Positions 51,801 to 63,192 of a stretch of DNA of 64,000 bases are shown here, piece by piece. The translations under genes and the position numbers were made by a program. Positions within the stretch are counted from its first letter, which is position 1, and each line of letters opens with the position of its first letter. Source of the DNA: Takifugu bimaculatus (taxonomy: Eukaryota; Chordata; Actinopteri; Tetraodontiformes; Tetraodontidae); assembly GCA_004026145.2 (NCBI GenBank), contig CP034992.1, positions 18,081,103 to 18,145,102 of the forward strand, given 5' to 3'. Under the pieces are notes generated by a model, which had not been told where the DNA came from, did no database searches, and saw nothing but the letters and a program-made list of their open reading frames with translations.

Positions 51801-54800
51801 GCCCCACCCCCACCACAAGGTTACATGCAGCCTCCACCACCACCACAGCAGGTAATGGAGCACAGGCTGTATGAGACATGGACTTTCTGAGGCTAATCAC
51901 AGAGAATACATGGTTTGTGTTCATTATGTTTCTGAATGTGTTCTGTACTTTATTAGGAGTGATAGTTTAATGAGCACGCAGCACCAACAATAGGGGAATA
52001 ACGGTAAAATTATAAACATATGTATAATTACATCGGAAACACAACCATATTTAAATGATCAACTTGAGAATCCACTGCCTGGATGCTGGTAGGACATACC
52101 TAATATGTGAGCCACCACCCAGAAAATGCACAATAATTTACTTAAATATTAGCGCATATGAAATAGTCTGAAAGTAGTATGTTTATGTAGTTGAAAGTGT
52201 CTGTTGACACACCCCACAAACAAGAGGATTAGATGTCGTGTGACATTTATTAATCACTCGATTATTAATTATCTGTTATCTCAAACAGCACATTGTTGCC
52301 TCAGTCATACTCAAATTATATGATAACGACAAAGCAGGTGGAATATCAGGTTAACTGGATACTGCAATTAAGTGGTCCCGACTGGTCCTGCTGCGGTGTT
52401 TGCTCTGAAATTGCTTTATAGTGTTTATCTTACGAAGGGGATTTTCTGTCACAGGTTTTACATTAAAGCTGCTTATGAGGATCATTGGTTTAAATATGCG
52501 CTAATAAACTGGACTGTTGAAAGTAAATCTGCTGATTCTTAAAACTTCATTTAATCTTGAAACTTAATGTCCTCCTGAGAAAGTTTGTTATTGTGCTGTT
52601 ATGAGTATCAGTTGTGTTGTTATGTTCCACATTAACATTGTTTCCCAGTTTGTATTTATTGATTGAAATTGTTTTTCAGATTCAAGTGTCATACTATCCT
52701 CCTGGTCAGTATCCCAGCTCAGGCCAGCAGTATCGGGTACCCCAGTCAATGTCTCACCAGGTGTCTTATCCTGCCCAGCGCACACAACCCATACCTCAAC
52801 CAACACAACAGTCAGGTCAGTACGGTGGCTTCTGGTGTTCAGGCAAAGAGTCATTTGGTGGTTTTACTGGTCTTATATCTATATTAACCCTTCACTAAAT
52901 ATTGTCTTCCTAATCTTCTGTTAGGTCTCCAGACCATGATTCCCAGCCAGCAGCCAAGCTACCAGAGTGTGATGGGTGTGCAGCAGCCTCAAAACCCTGC
53001 TTTGCTCAATTCGCAGAGGGCAGGAATGGGAGGACAGATGCAAAGCATAATGGTTCAGTATACGCAGATGCCGTCATATCAGGTATGAACATTTCCGCTT
53101 TGTTGTATTAACTTTATAAACCTTTATTTTTAAATGTTAAATGTTATGTGGAAGTTGAAACAGCTTTATCTGACAGGCGCTTAAAACAGTGATACTACTA
53201 ATACTGTATGTTGGGTCACTCCTGTTGGTGGGAGTCTTCTGTAATACTAAACTGAGAGGAACCAAACATGGACCCACAAAAGATGTGTCTTCATCTAACA
53301 GAATTGAAAATGGATGGATGCCGAATCAGTCCCAAAGATATTTATGGTGTTGTGGTGTCGCCCCGTCACAGGTTCCAGTGGGAAATGAAAATCAGCAAGT
53401 GGTGCAGCAACAGTACCAGCAGCAGGTGATGGTGCCGGTCAGCCAGTCTGTCCAGGGACCGATGCCTGTCTACTACAGCGTGATCACGCCTACACAACAG
53501 AATAGCACAAGGTGAACATCGATGAAGGTCATTTTCTGTGTGTCAGTGTCACAAAAATACATGTTAAGTAGTTGGCAAGTGCAGCTCCAAAATACTTCTT
53601 TTGCTATGTTATTATACCCAAATAACATCAGTGTTTCTGTCCTATTCTTTGATGTCCTGCAGCCCATCTGTAAGCTACTTGCAGCCCCCCAGCTCTGAGC
53701 AGTATCAGATCACACAGTCGCCGTCCCCATGCAACCCTCAACAGCTGCAGCAGCAATATTCAGGTTTGATTTGTTGTTGTGTACTTTGTATATGTAGGAG
53801 ATCAAATATCACATTGAATGCTGACAGGCATTGTTGTGTATGCAGGAGTTCCGCCTCCTGGCCCTGGGGTAATGGTCATGCAGCTCAGTGTCCCTAATGG
53901 ACCGCAACCTTCCCAGAACCCGCCGCTTGTCCAGTGGAACCCCTGTAAATATTACAGCATAGAGCAGAGGCCTGGGAAGCCAGGCGACCTCTACAAACCT
54001 GACAACACTCCACAGGTACACACAAATATTCATCAGCAGGTGACCGAAGGAGCTTGTGATATACAGTACATACTGCCGACCACCTAGTGGTGTAATGTGA
54101 CAGTGCGTCTTGGGATTGGAAATAAAATCAGGAATTAACATTAACTCTTTCACTTGAAATTAGTATAGTGGACTGTGACTGTGGCACATCTTAAATATCT
54201 TTTCCAGATATTTTTACTCCCTCATTTTGATAAAATGCAGTTCCTAACATGTGAACATGCATCTTTTTCTTTCAATGTGTTATTCATATACCAAGGTAAG
54301 ATTCATCCTCTGATATCTACGATAGGACTTGTGTTGATACGTAAAAATACACGTATTGGAGCCGTTAATCCAGTGTGACATGTTCGCATTGGTGCAAATT
54401 GCCCCTTTCAGTTCGCTATTATTTTTTCTCATTTTTTTTCTTTTTCTTTCCAGGCAAGTACTCAGCTTACAAGTCCCTTGGCCTCCCCCACTCAGTCTCC
54501 GACCCCGTCACCCTCTGGCAGTGTCAGCAGTGTATGCCCCGGCCTAGGACCACTACCCATCATTTCCCAGTTTCCACGACCAGGAGGACCAACTCAAGGT
54601 ACACATGAAGAAAACGGTGAACTGTGATTAGGAAGGATCTTTGTCACACATAGATTGGGCCACTTGAGAGGTGATAATATGGTAAGGGTTCAATATTTAA
54701 CTGAGGAGGATGAGGTGAGGTTAGTTAGTGAGGAGGTGTTGTGCAGCTCTTACAGTGACGATAAAAAGCATTTTCTTCTCCTCCTCCAGTTATTTTCATC

Positions 54801-56827
54801 ATTGCATATGTAAGAAGAGTTGCTTATTCTGATATGACCAGTTTTCTGTCTTTCAGGGGATGGACATTACTCTCTTTTGGGGCAGCCTCTCCAGTACAGT
54901 CTGTGTCCTGCTCCACTCATGCATGGCCAATCCTCTTACAGCTCCCATCAGGTCAGTACCAGTGACCTTCTCCCCAGGTTACTTCAGAGTTTTTGTGTAT
55001 GAACTTGTAGTGTTTCATCACTTTGAGTGCTGTAATCACATTTCATAAAAGTTGTAACACATTTCAGGACGAATGCACACCACTCCAAAAGTGTCTCACA
55101 TGTTCATCACAGTGTAACTCAAAGTCCAGTAAAAGTCCAGGATGTCATCCTGTTCTGGAACAGGAGCAGTACTACCAGAGCCCATCCAAATGGCCTTATG
55201 TCCACGTAGCTGCCCAGACTGTCAGACTCTGGAAAGGTGGCATGAGTGGCTGGTCTCTCAGCAGCTCAACTAGCATTTAGCAGAGAGCAGCAGATATTGC
55301 AGAGCCACCTTGGGCACCCTGTTCTCATCAGAGATGAGCCGGTTCACACCACACATGAGTCTTGGGACACATCAATTTCCTGCTGGGTCAGTGACCTTGC
55401 TGTGCTAAACATGTGTACTGGGTAAGGTCATATCTTCCAGACCATATGTTGGTCCTCTGGGTTCCCTGTGGTACATGGTTATGTACCTCATGTGGCTGGA
55501 ACATTTCAGGAGATTCTGAACGATGATGCACTATCTACCAGGAGCTAACTGTTGCCCTAATCCAGGAAGAGACAGAGGTCCCTTTGAGACATCCCATCAT
55601 CTACATGCTCAGATGTTGTAGGAAATGCATCCAGGAACAGGGCAGTACACACTGTTGAGCCCTATTATGAGTGGCCTTGAGGAAATTAACAGATGTAACA
55701 TCATTCAGAAGGAAGTGTACTGTATAATAAGTAAAGATTTCACCTGGAATATTTAGTTTCTGTTACTTTTTTTTAGCAGTGTCGTTTTCAAAGTCTGTAT
55801 AATAGACAATAGGCTAATGTCAACAATCATAATCGACTCCATGTCACCATCAGATGTGGGTCTGCAGCGAAGGTGGAGTTGTACTTAAAGTGTGTTTCAG
55901 GTAGAGGCAGCGAAGTGACTGATGTTTTTTTTTTTTTAACCTTTGGAAAACACACCTCCACCTCTTTGCTGCAGGCCACATCACTTCCTGTCTCACCGTG
56001 GATGTAACAACCAAAAATAAACCTTTCACTCACACCCCATCTAGTGTCTCTACGCGGAACTGCATTTAAAAGCGGCCTACTTTTTTTCTCCAATATATCT
56101 TCAGAGCCAAGGAGTGATGAAACATGGAGCACGAGGGAAGAAACCAACACTTAAATCTGCATCAACGGATCTTGGCACTGCTGATGCTGGTTAGTACTTG
56201 GAGTCATACTAATACTTATCATGATTGATATTCTTATTTTCTGTAGCTACTTTGTCTCTCTGTGAATATTTACCGGGTTTCAACTATGCAGCTCCGCTGC
56301 TTGTGTGGTCTCTCTGAAGATTCCTGCACTTTTCTAGACTTGCTTTCCCTCCCTCTTCTGCTCAGATCAATGTTCACTGACTTCATCAGAAATGTTTAAA
56401 CCCTTTCCAGTAAAACCAGCTCGACCCGCTCATATCCTTCTTTCCTTTTCTTTGTCCAGTTGTGAGCCGCATACTCGAGGTAACGGACCTACCAGAGGGG
56501 ATCTCACGTCCGGAGGCTGAAAAACTCTTTAACCAGCTTTCAATGTGCGGAGCCAAGATTCAGTGGCTGAAGGAACCCCAGGGAGGCCGGGGAGGGCAGG
56601 TCGGTTGCGGTCCTGTTATGGGGCCTTCTTGTGGAGCCGCCATGGGAGCAAAGGGTGACGGCAGCGACCCTGCTCACCTCTACACAGTAGTGGCAGTGTT
56701 CCCCAGCACCACGGCTGCCCAGAGTGCTTCCTTCAAACTCAACAACAGCGGGGCCAGCCTCTTCAAACTGAGGGCCGCCAAAAAGAACTATGACCTGCGT
56801 GTGTTGGAGAGAGCCAGTTCTCAGTGA
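39854..56827 (+). CDS. r3hdm2: R3H domain-containing protein 2, 23 coding exons, three frame disturbances
   Basis: Putative single-stranded nucleic-acid-binding protein. Exons: 39854-40012, 40527-40568, 42520-42608, 42760-42883, 43394-43472, 45320-45379, 45952-46092, 46284-46392, 46645-46740, 46948-46979, 49595-49830, 50201-50362, 51127-51207, 51561-51851, 52680-52815, 52925-53082, 53372-53511, 53663-53763, 53846-54015, 54454-54598, 54857-54951, 56105-56189, 56460-56827. The R3H domain is in exon 7 (RMLLH gives the R-x3-H signature). SUZ-type sequence (SIEEREEEYQRVRDRIFARE) spans exons 8-9. A Ser/Arg stretch, then Gln/Pro-rich low-complexity sequence (exons 14-19), and the conserved end FKLRAAKKNYDLRVLERASS follow. 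Net length is about 1030 residues. Exon 3 is 89 nt where 87 are needed (extra T at 42520, extra C within 42570-42572). Exon 12 has one extra C near 50310-50313, and its frame changes mid-exon. All other junctions are in phase, so sequence errors are likelier than a pseudogene. The alternative paralogue R3HDM1 fits less well because of the adjacent stac3. Confidence 0.93.
43797..43809 (+). repeat. Left target-site duplication of the retroelement
   Basis: ATTTTCTAATGAG, 13 bp, identical to 45225-45237. The two copies directly border the inserted element. Confidence 0.85.
43857..43890 (-). ncRNA. Hammerhead-ribozyme-like motif in the Penelope-like element
   Basis: On the minus strand it reads CTGAAGA (core box CUGANGA), then A, then a perfect 6-bp hairpin GCCTTC-TGGATA-GAAGGC, then GAAA and CGTC. 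A short flanking pairing GAA/TTC could form stem I. Hammerhead motifs are known in the terminal repeats of Penelope-like elements. The extra A before stem II and the very short stems I and III make activity uncertain. Confidence 0.55.
43980..44924 (-). pseudogene. Penelope-like element ORF remnant: end of RT plus GIY-YIG endonuclease
   Basis: An open frame of 314 codons. Near its start, EVYRKPTHTDQYLQFDSHHP is typical of the end of the reverse transcriptase region. It then has a basic linker (KGEEERNKRRSV) and a GIY-YIG nuclease domain (NVVYAVQCQEECKELYIGET followed by HRR and a histidine), which would nick target DNA during retrotransposition. The catalytic polymerase motifs are absent, and the first residues come from the duplicated fragment, so the protein is unlikely to work alone. 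A second partial copy of the endonuclease end is readable at 44806-45147. Confidence 0.85.
45225..45237 (+). repeat. Right target-site duplication of the retroelement
   Basis: ATTTTCTAATGAG, identical to 43797-43809. Confidence 0.85.
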
Positions 56828-57609
56828 AAACCCATCAGAGGTGGAGGACAGAAAGTCAGAGACAGAAAGAAAGAAAGACTCTTGGTGGAGTGGTGGAAAG
56901 GAAGGAGGTCTGAGGGGGGACTGCTCCTAGTGTACAAATGAAAAACAAACAAAAAAAACCCATAAAAACTTGAGTTCAAGATGTGTCAAATGTATAAAAG
57001 GGAAGAAGGTGTGAATCATGAGGTGGTTGGTGTTTGGTTGCAAATATGATTCTGTCGTTTTTACTATTCATCTCTTTTTTTTTTTTGGTTTTGTATTTAT
57101 ATAGAAGAGCACACAAGACACGTAGGCATGTGTTTCACTGTTGCCGTGGAATGTGTGCTGCCATACAAGAAACACACACTCGCACCCCAGGAGACAGTAG
57201 AGACGCACACCACACAGGCAACAGGGTGACGTAGCACATAACACACTGGACAGTCGACCTCAGTCAAGCCCTCATTTTGCCCTTCACCTCCTCCCCCTCC
57301 ACCCTTCGACCCTTCCTCCTACCCCGCCGACACGTTCTCTTATCTCCCGCCCCGCCTCGCGTATTTATACGTTTTCATACGCACACCGGTGCACTCCTCC
57401 TCCTCCTCCTCCTCCTCCTCCCCCCCTCTTTCTCTCCATGTCTGCAGCCGCCTCCTCTCTCCCTCTGCTCCTGTCGCTGCTCTCTCCTCTTGCTTTCTGT
57501 TTGCCTTACTGCTGTTGTGGGTTCCCGTATTGCGCTGTTTTGTTTTTTTTCCTCAAGTTTGTTTTATTTCTTTTTTGGGATTCAATATATTTATATAAGT
57601 GATGTAAGG

Positions 57610-57615
57610 AATAAA
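57610..57615 (+). terminator. r3hdm2: r3hdm2 polyadenylation signal candidate (AATAAA)
   Basis: About 780 bases after the stop, followed by a T-rich stretch from about 57638. The interval 56828-57610 would be a 3' UTR with pyrimidine-rich, CTC-repeat sequence at about 57390-57490. Later AT-rich hexamer variants near 57915 could serve a longer form. Confidence 0.45.
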
Positions 57616-58642
57616 AGAAATCTATATATTCAGTGATTTTTTTTTTTCTTTTTCCCCAGAGTTAAAAACTTTAGGCCTTCCTTTATCTTTCCTCTTTTCC
57701 TTCCCTCTTCATCCCTTGATCCTCCTTCCTGCCCTCTACCTCACTTTTTGAGTCCTTCTCCTCTCCCACCACCCCCCCGCTCCACCTCGATGCCCCGTTG
57801 TGTTCGCGTTTTTTCGTTGACAGCCGTGCAGAACGTATCAGAAGAAGTAAAGTGCACAATGATTGCATATGTCTACTGTAAATTTTATTTAATCTGTTAT
57901 TTTTGTTTGTTTTTAAAAATATAAAAAGTGGAGAAAAAAATGTCAAAACATCTGTTGTGGTTCATTGATTTACAAACAGGTGTGTGTTTCTCTTGTACTT
58001 ACTACATATAAATATTATAAATATTTCAGATGTTTTTGAGAAGCAAGGACATTTTGACTCTCCACAACTCCAAACGTGGGTTAGAGGTTAGACTCGGGTG
58101 TAGGGGCTTAGTTAGGATGGTCAGGAGCTGGGCACTGTTACGTCTATGAGGAGCCTCACAAAGATAGAGATACGAGGATGTGTGTGAGTGAAAGACCCCT
58201 CTTGGACACACTACAGAATGAGGTCTGGTCTTTCTCAAGGGTTGAGATTCAGTTTTGGGGTGTAAGTTAATTTGCTATTTGGCTGAGGGGTAGGGTTCGC
58301 GTTCTAAGGCTGTAAGGTTATACTTATGGTTGGATGCAGGGGCGAGGAATGCAGGTTGCCCACAAGAGTCCTCACAAGTGTGTATGTGTGAGTGTGTGTT
58401 TACACTCTGATACTTAAAGTGGGAACAGCAAAGTTGTGAATGTAGAACTGGCCCCTGTAAACCTCCGCACGGTATTCTTAAGTGTTAATTAGGACTAAAA
58501 TATATTCAGAGTCATTTTCATGAATTTCTATCAAGTTGAAGATATTTTGTGTAAGAAAGTGGCCTGATGGGAGCTCATCTGTCAGCAAAAGAAGTAAATG
58601 GATGCTGTCATCACGTCTTCAGCCTGTTGGTCTGTGAACCCG

Positions 58643-58695
58643 CACGCTCACGGGCGAAAACGTAAATCCACACGCTCACGGGCGAAAACTTAAAT
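58643..58695 (+). repeat. Short tandem duplication, 28-bp period
   Basis: CACGCTCACGGGCGAAAAC followed by GTAAAT or TTAAAT occurs twice, 28 bases apart. Apart from this, 57616-58980 shows nothing recognisable. Confidence 0.8.
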
Positions 58696-58985
58696 GTGTG
58701 TAAAAGTAAAAGAGCCCGCACCTTCACCCCTGGATATCGAAGACTTCAAGGTTCTAAATCATGCTGGAAATGAAGGAAACTCATCACCGACACCAGTAAC
58801 ATGCAGTAAAAAGGAAAAGCAAGTAAACAACACAATGAAGCTTTTGTACACATTCGGCTTCTGATGCATAGAATATATTCATTAATATAGTCTAAAACTC
58901 ACTATTAGCGGTAAATATTCCCAACTTGTGTTTTATTCTGCAGGGGAAACAGGAGCAAAGCTCTCTTCTGGGCTTTTAACGTGCC

Positions 58986-59194
58986 CAGCTGTCCCAGACA
59001 GTCACATATATAGACACACAGACCCAGGGCTGGGCCGGGGGTGTCCTGCCGGCATTACTCATCCCAATCTCCCACCTGTTTGAGCCTCATTTGGAAAGTT
59101 GGGCATGTTAACGACAGAACAACAGGCCTGCTAGAAAGGCTCCTCAGCAGCGTCGGTCTCTGCTTTCCCAACAAGCAGGAATCAAAGTTTAATG
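58986..59194 (+). promoter_or_regulatory. stac3: Candidate stac3 promoter and non-coding first exon
   Basis: A CAGCTG E-box (58986-58991, the preferred type for myogenic bHLH factors) lies 14 bases before a TATA-like ATATATAG (59006-59013). A good donor (AATG|GTAAGA) follows at 59195. This would give a non-coding exon of about 160 nt spliced to the acceptor at 59629. Muscle control agrees with what is known of stac3, but the assignment is inference. Confidence 0.35.
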
Positions 59195-59561
59195 GTAAGA
59201 TGAGGCCTTTTGCTTTTATGGCTTTAATTCTCTTCTACTCATCTTGATCCCAGGCCGAAAGCTTCCCTGGAACTTGTGGAGTTTCGAATAACTGGATGAT
59301 TCCCTGTCTGGAGCAACCTGAGAAAGCCTGCGTGGATGCAGCAGATGTATATCTGGCGGCAGGTCTCACCTCCGCCGGGATCGAATTGCCCCCGCGGAGC
59401 AGCTTTCCGTGTTAATTTTAACGGAAATATCGCTGCTCTTCTCATCCCGAACATGGCGACAGGTCCTGTGGATTAACGAGCTTCCCAGACCTTCACCCTG
59501 CTCATCCGGAAAATGCACCAGCCAATTAGTGGACATGTTGATGCTTCTGAATATACTGTTA

Positions 59562-59564
<3 letters not shown>

Positions 59565-59622
<58 letters not shown>
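59565..59622 (+). repeat. (TG)n microsatellite adjoining the first stac3 coding-exon acceptor
   Basis: Twenty-nine TG units run straight into TCTGCAG, the apparent 3' splice site (ends 59629) of the exon that carries the start codon. Confidence 0.95.
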
Positions 59623-59624
<2 letters not shown>

Positions 59625-59682
59625 TGCAGAGTCGATCGCTCCCGCCCTGACTAGGAGGGACCCGGCCTCACCAACCTTCACC

Positions 59683-62600
59683 ATGGCTCATTATGACTCG
59701 TAAGTTCTGACCGATGATGGGTTTGAGATGGATCTGAAAACATCGTCAAACCAAAAATGTGGAGTCAGATGCTGTTCTGACCATTTTTTTCTGACCTTGT
59801 TAGACGTGAAACTTAAATGGGGGGGGGGGGGGATTATGAGGCACTGATGCAGTAAGTCCACACCCGAAATCTCAGTTTCAACATTTGCTCTCTGATGATG
59901 ACAGGCTGGACGACAAAGACTCTGTGGACATTCACGACAACCCGCCCCTCCCTGATAATGTGGTGAAAGAGGAGGACAACAGGGTGAGGACCCCCCCCCC
60001 CCACATGCATCAACAAGTCCTTTAAAAAATCAATTACAGCGTATATAAATGAAACGGACACTAAAGCCCAAAATCTGTGGAATCTGAGTGGACTGTTCTA
60101 TTCTTCTCTCTTGGTTTTTGGCAGCTGTGAGGGATTCAGCCTCAACTGATGATGGGGGTTTTTTTTTGGGGGGGGGGGGTGGGCTGGAACCTCGAGTAGC
60201 CAACTCGGGTGGCAGGACTCCGGTACGGTAATGTGTGAAGCGTCCCTGCTGTTAGCGCTTATTGTGCTCCAAATCCATCACCAGGTGACCGCAGGATGCC
60301 TGGAGCCAGTTTGGTCCCTGGAACTGGGAATGTGTGCACAGATGGACATGAGTGCACGTGCACGTGTGTGTTTGAATACAAGTGTTTTATATTTAAATTT
60401 GGCGAGGACATGTTAGTTTGGGCCTACTGGCGGCACCCTTTGATGGCTAATTTTAGATTGAAACATTCAGCCCCACCCACCTGTGGTGCGTGTGTGTGTG
60501 TGTGTGTGTGTGTGCGCGTGTGTGTGAGTGAGAGAGAGAGAGAGAGACATACACACATTATGGCAGCATTCTTTGGGCATTTTTCTCCTCGTACAACTTT
60601 GAAAAGCTGGTACATGGTCAAACCATTTTGTCTAAGGATGGGGTGTATTTGTAATCATACATTGGTGGGGTTGGGGGGGGGGCAGATGCACCAGACTGCC
60701 CGACTGGTCCAGACGCTTTAAATGGCCGTGAAGGGGCCCTGAGGCATTTGTTGTCAAGTGTTTAGGAATCTGCCCCCGTGCACTGGTGCCCCGTCAGGAG
60801 CAGCTGCTAATGAACAGGAATCTTCACGGATTAAGACGCGCATTAATTACCTTTGGCGCAAAAGCGCCACAAAAAGGTTCCGAAACCGACGTTTGCTTCA
60901 GAGCGTGGCATCACTTCTGGCTTCTCTTCCCATTTTCCCCCCAAACCTTCTTCCTGGTTCCTGCAGGTGTACTTCATTTACGACGAAGAGGTGGAGGAGG
61001 AGGAGAAGGACGAAGCTCCTCCCGTAGAACCAGTCAAACCGGTCAACGACAGGCCCCACAAGTTCAAGGACCACTACTGCAAGAAGCCCAAATTCTGCGA
61101 CGTCTGCGCGCGCATGATCGTGTGTACGTGGCCCCTCCCCCTTTTGCCTCCTGGCTGCGCTGCGAGCGTGACCCTCTCACACGTGTTTCTGCTTTATTCT
61201 GGATCTACTTTTCCAGTGAACAACAAGTTTGCGTTGAGATGCAAGAACTGCAAAACCAGCATCCATCACCAGTGCCAGTCCTACGTGGAGTTCCAGAGGT
61301 GCTTTGGCAAAATTGTGAGTTTCGTTCGAGCTTTTCACGGCCGCGGGGATCTTTCTGTCGTTGCTCCGGGTTTTTTGGCGAACGGTTCTCTCCTCCGTCA
61401 GCCCCCAGGGTTCCGACGGGCCTACAGCTCTCCTCTGTACAGCAGTCAGCAGAACGCCACGGTCTCACAGCTGCTGCCCTTCTGTGAGTCCAACACGTGC
61501 ACGTTCCTCACGCCTCCAATGAAAATCATTGTTTTTCCACCCGTTGGAATCCAACTGTGACAACCATCCCGGGGCTGTTTGATTGGCAGTGCAGTCGAAC
61601 CGCACCGACCCCGTGTTTGAGACGCTGCGTATCGGTGTGATCATGGCCAACAAGGAGCGAAAGAAAGGATCCGAGGAGAAGAAGAACGTGAGTTCCACCC
61701 TTTCAATTTGGGATTTTACCTGAAGGAATCGCAGTGGTGTGACTATTTTTTCTTCCCCTAAATTTGCTCAGATGATGATGATGGAGGATGATGAGTCGCA
61801 GCCCAAACAGGACGACGACGACGGAGGCCAAGGAGGTAAAAACGATGTGCCACGAGCTTCACGTCCACCTCTGAGGGGACCTCCCGGGGGAACGGTGGAA
61901 CATTCTGGTCAGAGATTGGCGTTCTAACAGGAGTCACTTTCTTTTTGTCTGACCAGCAACTAACCAGGATGGGGACAAGAAAGGAGACAAGGCTCCTGCG
62001 GACGACAAGGTCTGATCCTGGTGATTGCGATGACGTCACACGCACGAGCGCGCTAACCCGAGTCATCACAGCTAATCGAACCTTTGACTTGTGTGATCTA
62101 AGACTAAAAAGCTCCAGCCGGGGAAGATCGGCGTGTTTGGCCAATCTCACTATTACCTGGCTCTGTACAGTTTCAAAGCCATCGAGAAGGACGACCTGGA
62201 CGTGCAGTAAGCCTTCGCTCCTTGAACCTTCTTCTCCCCTCTGCGTTTTTATTTAAAAGACGCTAAAGTTGAGGAAAACGTTGTTTTCAGCGCCGGCGAC
62301 CGCATCGCTGTCATCGATGACTCCAACGAGGAGTGGTGGAGGGTGAGTTCGGGGTCATGATAGCGATAAAAGGTCATTAAAGGTCATTAGCAAAGCGCCT
62401 TTGTTTGTGCCGCCAGGGCAAGATAAAAGAGAGAAGCGGCTTCTTTCCTGCCAGCTACATCATCAGAGTGCGAGCGGGAGAGGGCGTCTACAAGGTGACT
62501 CGCTCCTTTGTTGGCAACAGAGAGATGGGCCAAATCACGCTGAAGAAAGACCAGGTCAACGCCGCCTCCACGCACTTATTCCCGCCGCGGCGTCCATCAC

Positions 62601-62757
62601 GACGCACAGACGCGGTCACGAGGTCAAAAACACATATTTGTTCTTCTGCCTTTCCCAGATTGTAGTGAAGAAAGGCGAGGAGGTCAACGGCTACCTGAAG
62701 GTCAGCACAGGGCGAAAGCTGGGCTTCTTCCCAGCCGATCTGCTGCAGGAGATCTGA
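59683..62757 (+). CDS. stac3: SH3 and cysteine-rich domain-containing protein 3, 12 coding exons
   Basis: In skeletal muscle STAC3 binds the voltage-gated calcium channel CaV1.1 at triads and is needed for excitation-contraction coupling. Exons: 59683-59699, 59905-59983, 60967-61123, 61217-61314, 61402-61483, 61590-61687, 61772-61835, 61957-62009, 62103-62206, 62291-62342, 62417-62554, 62659-62757. All phases join, giving 346 residues (human 364). Domains: an acidic N-terminal part (EEVEEEEKDE); a C1 zinc finger at about 63-114 with the HKF...CDVC...CKNC...H..C pattern; a linker with DPVFETLR and MANKERKK; a second acidic stretch; SH3-1 at about 231-285 (ALYSFKA, NEEWWRGK); and SH3-2 at about 290-346, ending DLLQEI. 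The WW pair includes the tryptophan altered in human STAC3 myopathy (W284S) and is intact. At the exon 3/4 junction the donor at 61124 (GTACGT) restores the family sequence MIVLNNKF. Exon 8 has a weak donor, GTCTGA. Confidence 0.96.
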
Positions 62758-62899
62758 GGACGCCCGGCGGGTCACACTGGTGACCAACGTCCAGCTACGC
62801 TGGTGTCAAACTTTGAAATGTGATCTTTGGTCTATGTTGGGAATCACTGTACGCAATTCAGTCCAAACATTTGAAGCTGTCTTTTGTTTTTAATTGTAT

Positions 62900-62905
62900 A
62901 TTAAA
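62900..62905 (+). terminator. stac3: stac3 polyadenylation signal candidate (ATTAAA)
   Basis: ATTAAA 143 bases after the stop, followed by TGTGTGCTT, a plausible downstream GU-rich element. Confidence 0.5.
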
Positions 62906-63086
62906 AGGCTCCTGTGTGCTTATTTCCTGCCAGAGCGATGAAGGACACATTAATTGTCTGCTCATGCCAGCTGACCTTTGCATTAGTTGACCCTCATAGA
63001 GGAAAGTAGAATCGACATCCATAGAAGAGCAAGTCAGGTTTGCTTGTGGACTGGGTTTGAACACCCCGTTGCAACACAGGAGGTAT

Positions 63087-63192
63087 GCAGCTGAGTGTGA
63101 GGACGATGCCGTCAGATGCAGCTGAGTGTGAGGACGATGCCGTCAGATGCAGCTGAGTGTGAGGACGATGCCGTCAGATGCATTTGAGTGTG
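63087..63192 (+). repeat. 31-bp minisatellite, three perfect copies
   Basis: The unit begins GCAGCTGAGTGTGAGGACGA and ends CGTCAGAT. Three identical copies occupy 63087-63179, followed by a degenerate partial copy. The perfect identity points to recent expansion or to a collapsed or expanded assembly. Confidence 0.95.

Noticed and set aside
39854..56827. A miR-128-type hairpin as found in introns of the paralogue R3HDM1
   Set aside because: I looked for the mature sequence by eye in the introns on the plus strand and did not see it.
39854..56827. r3hdm2 as a pseudogene
   Set aside because: Twenty-one of 23 exons keep perfect phase and family residues; only single-base changes occur, two of them at C runs, which fits sequence error better than decay.
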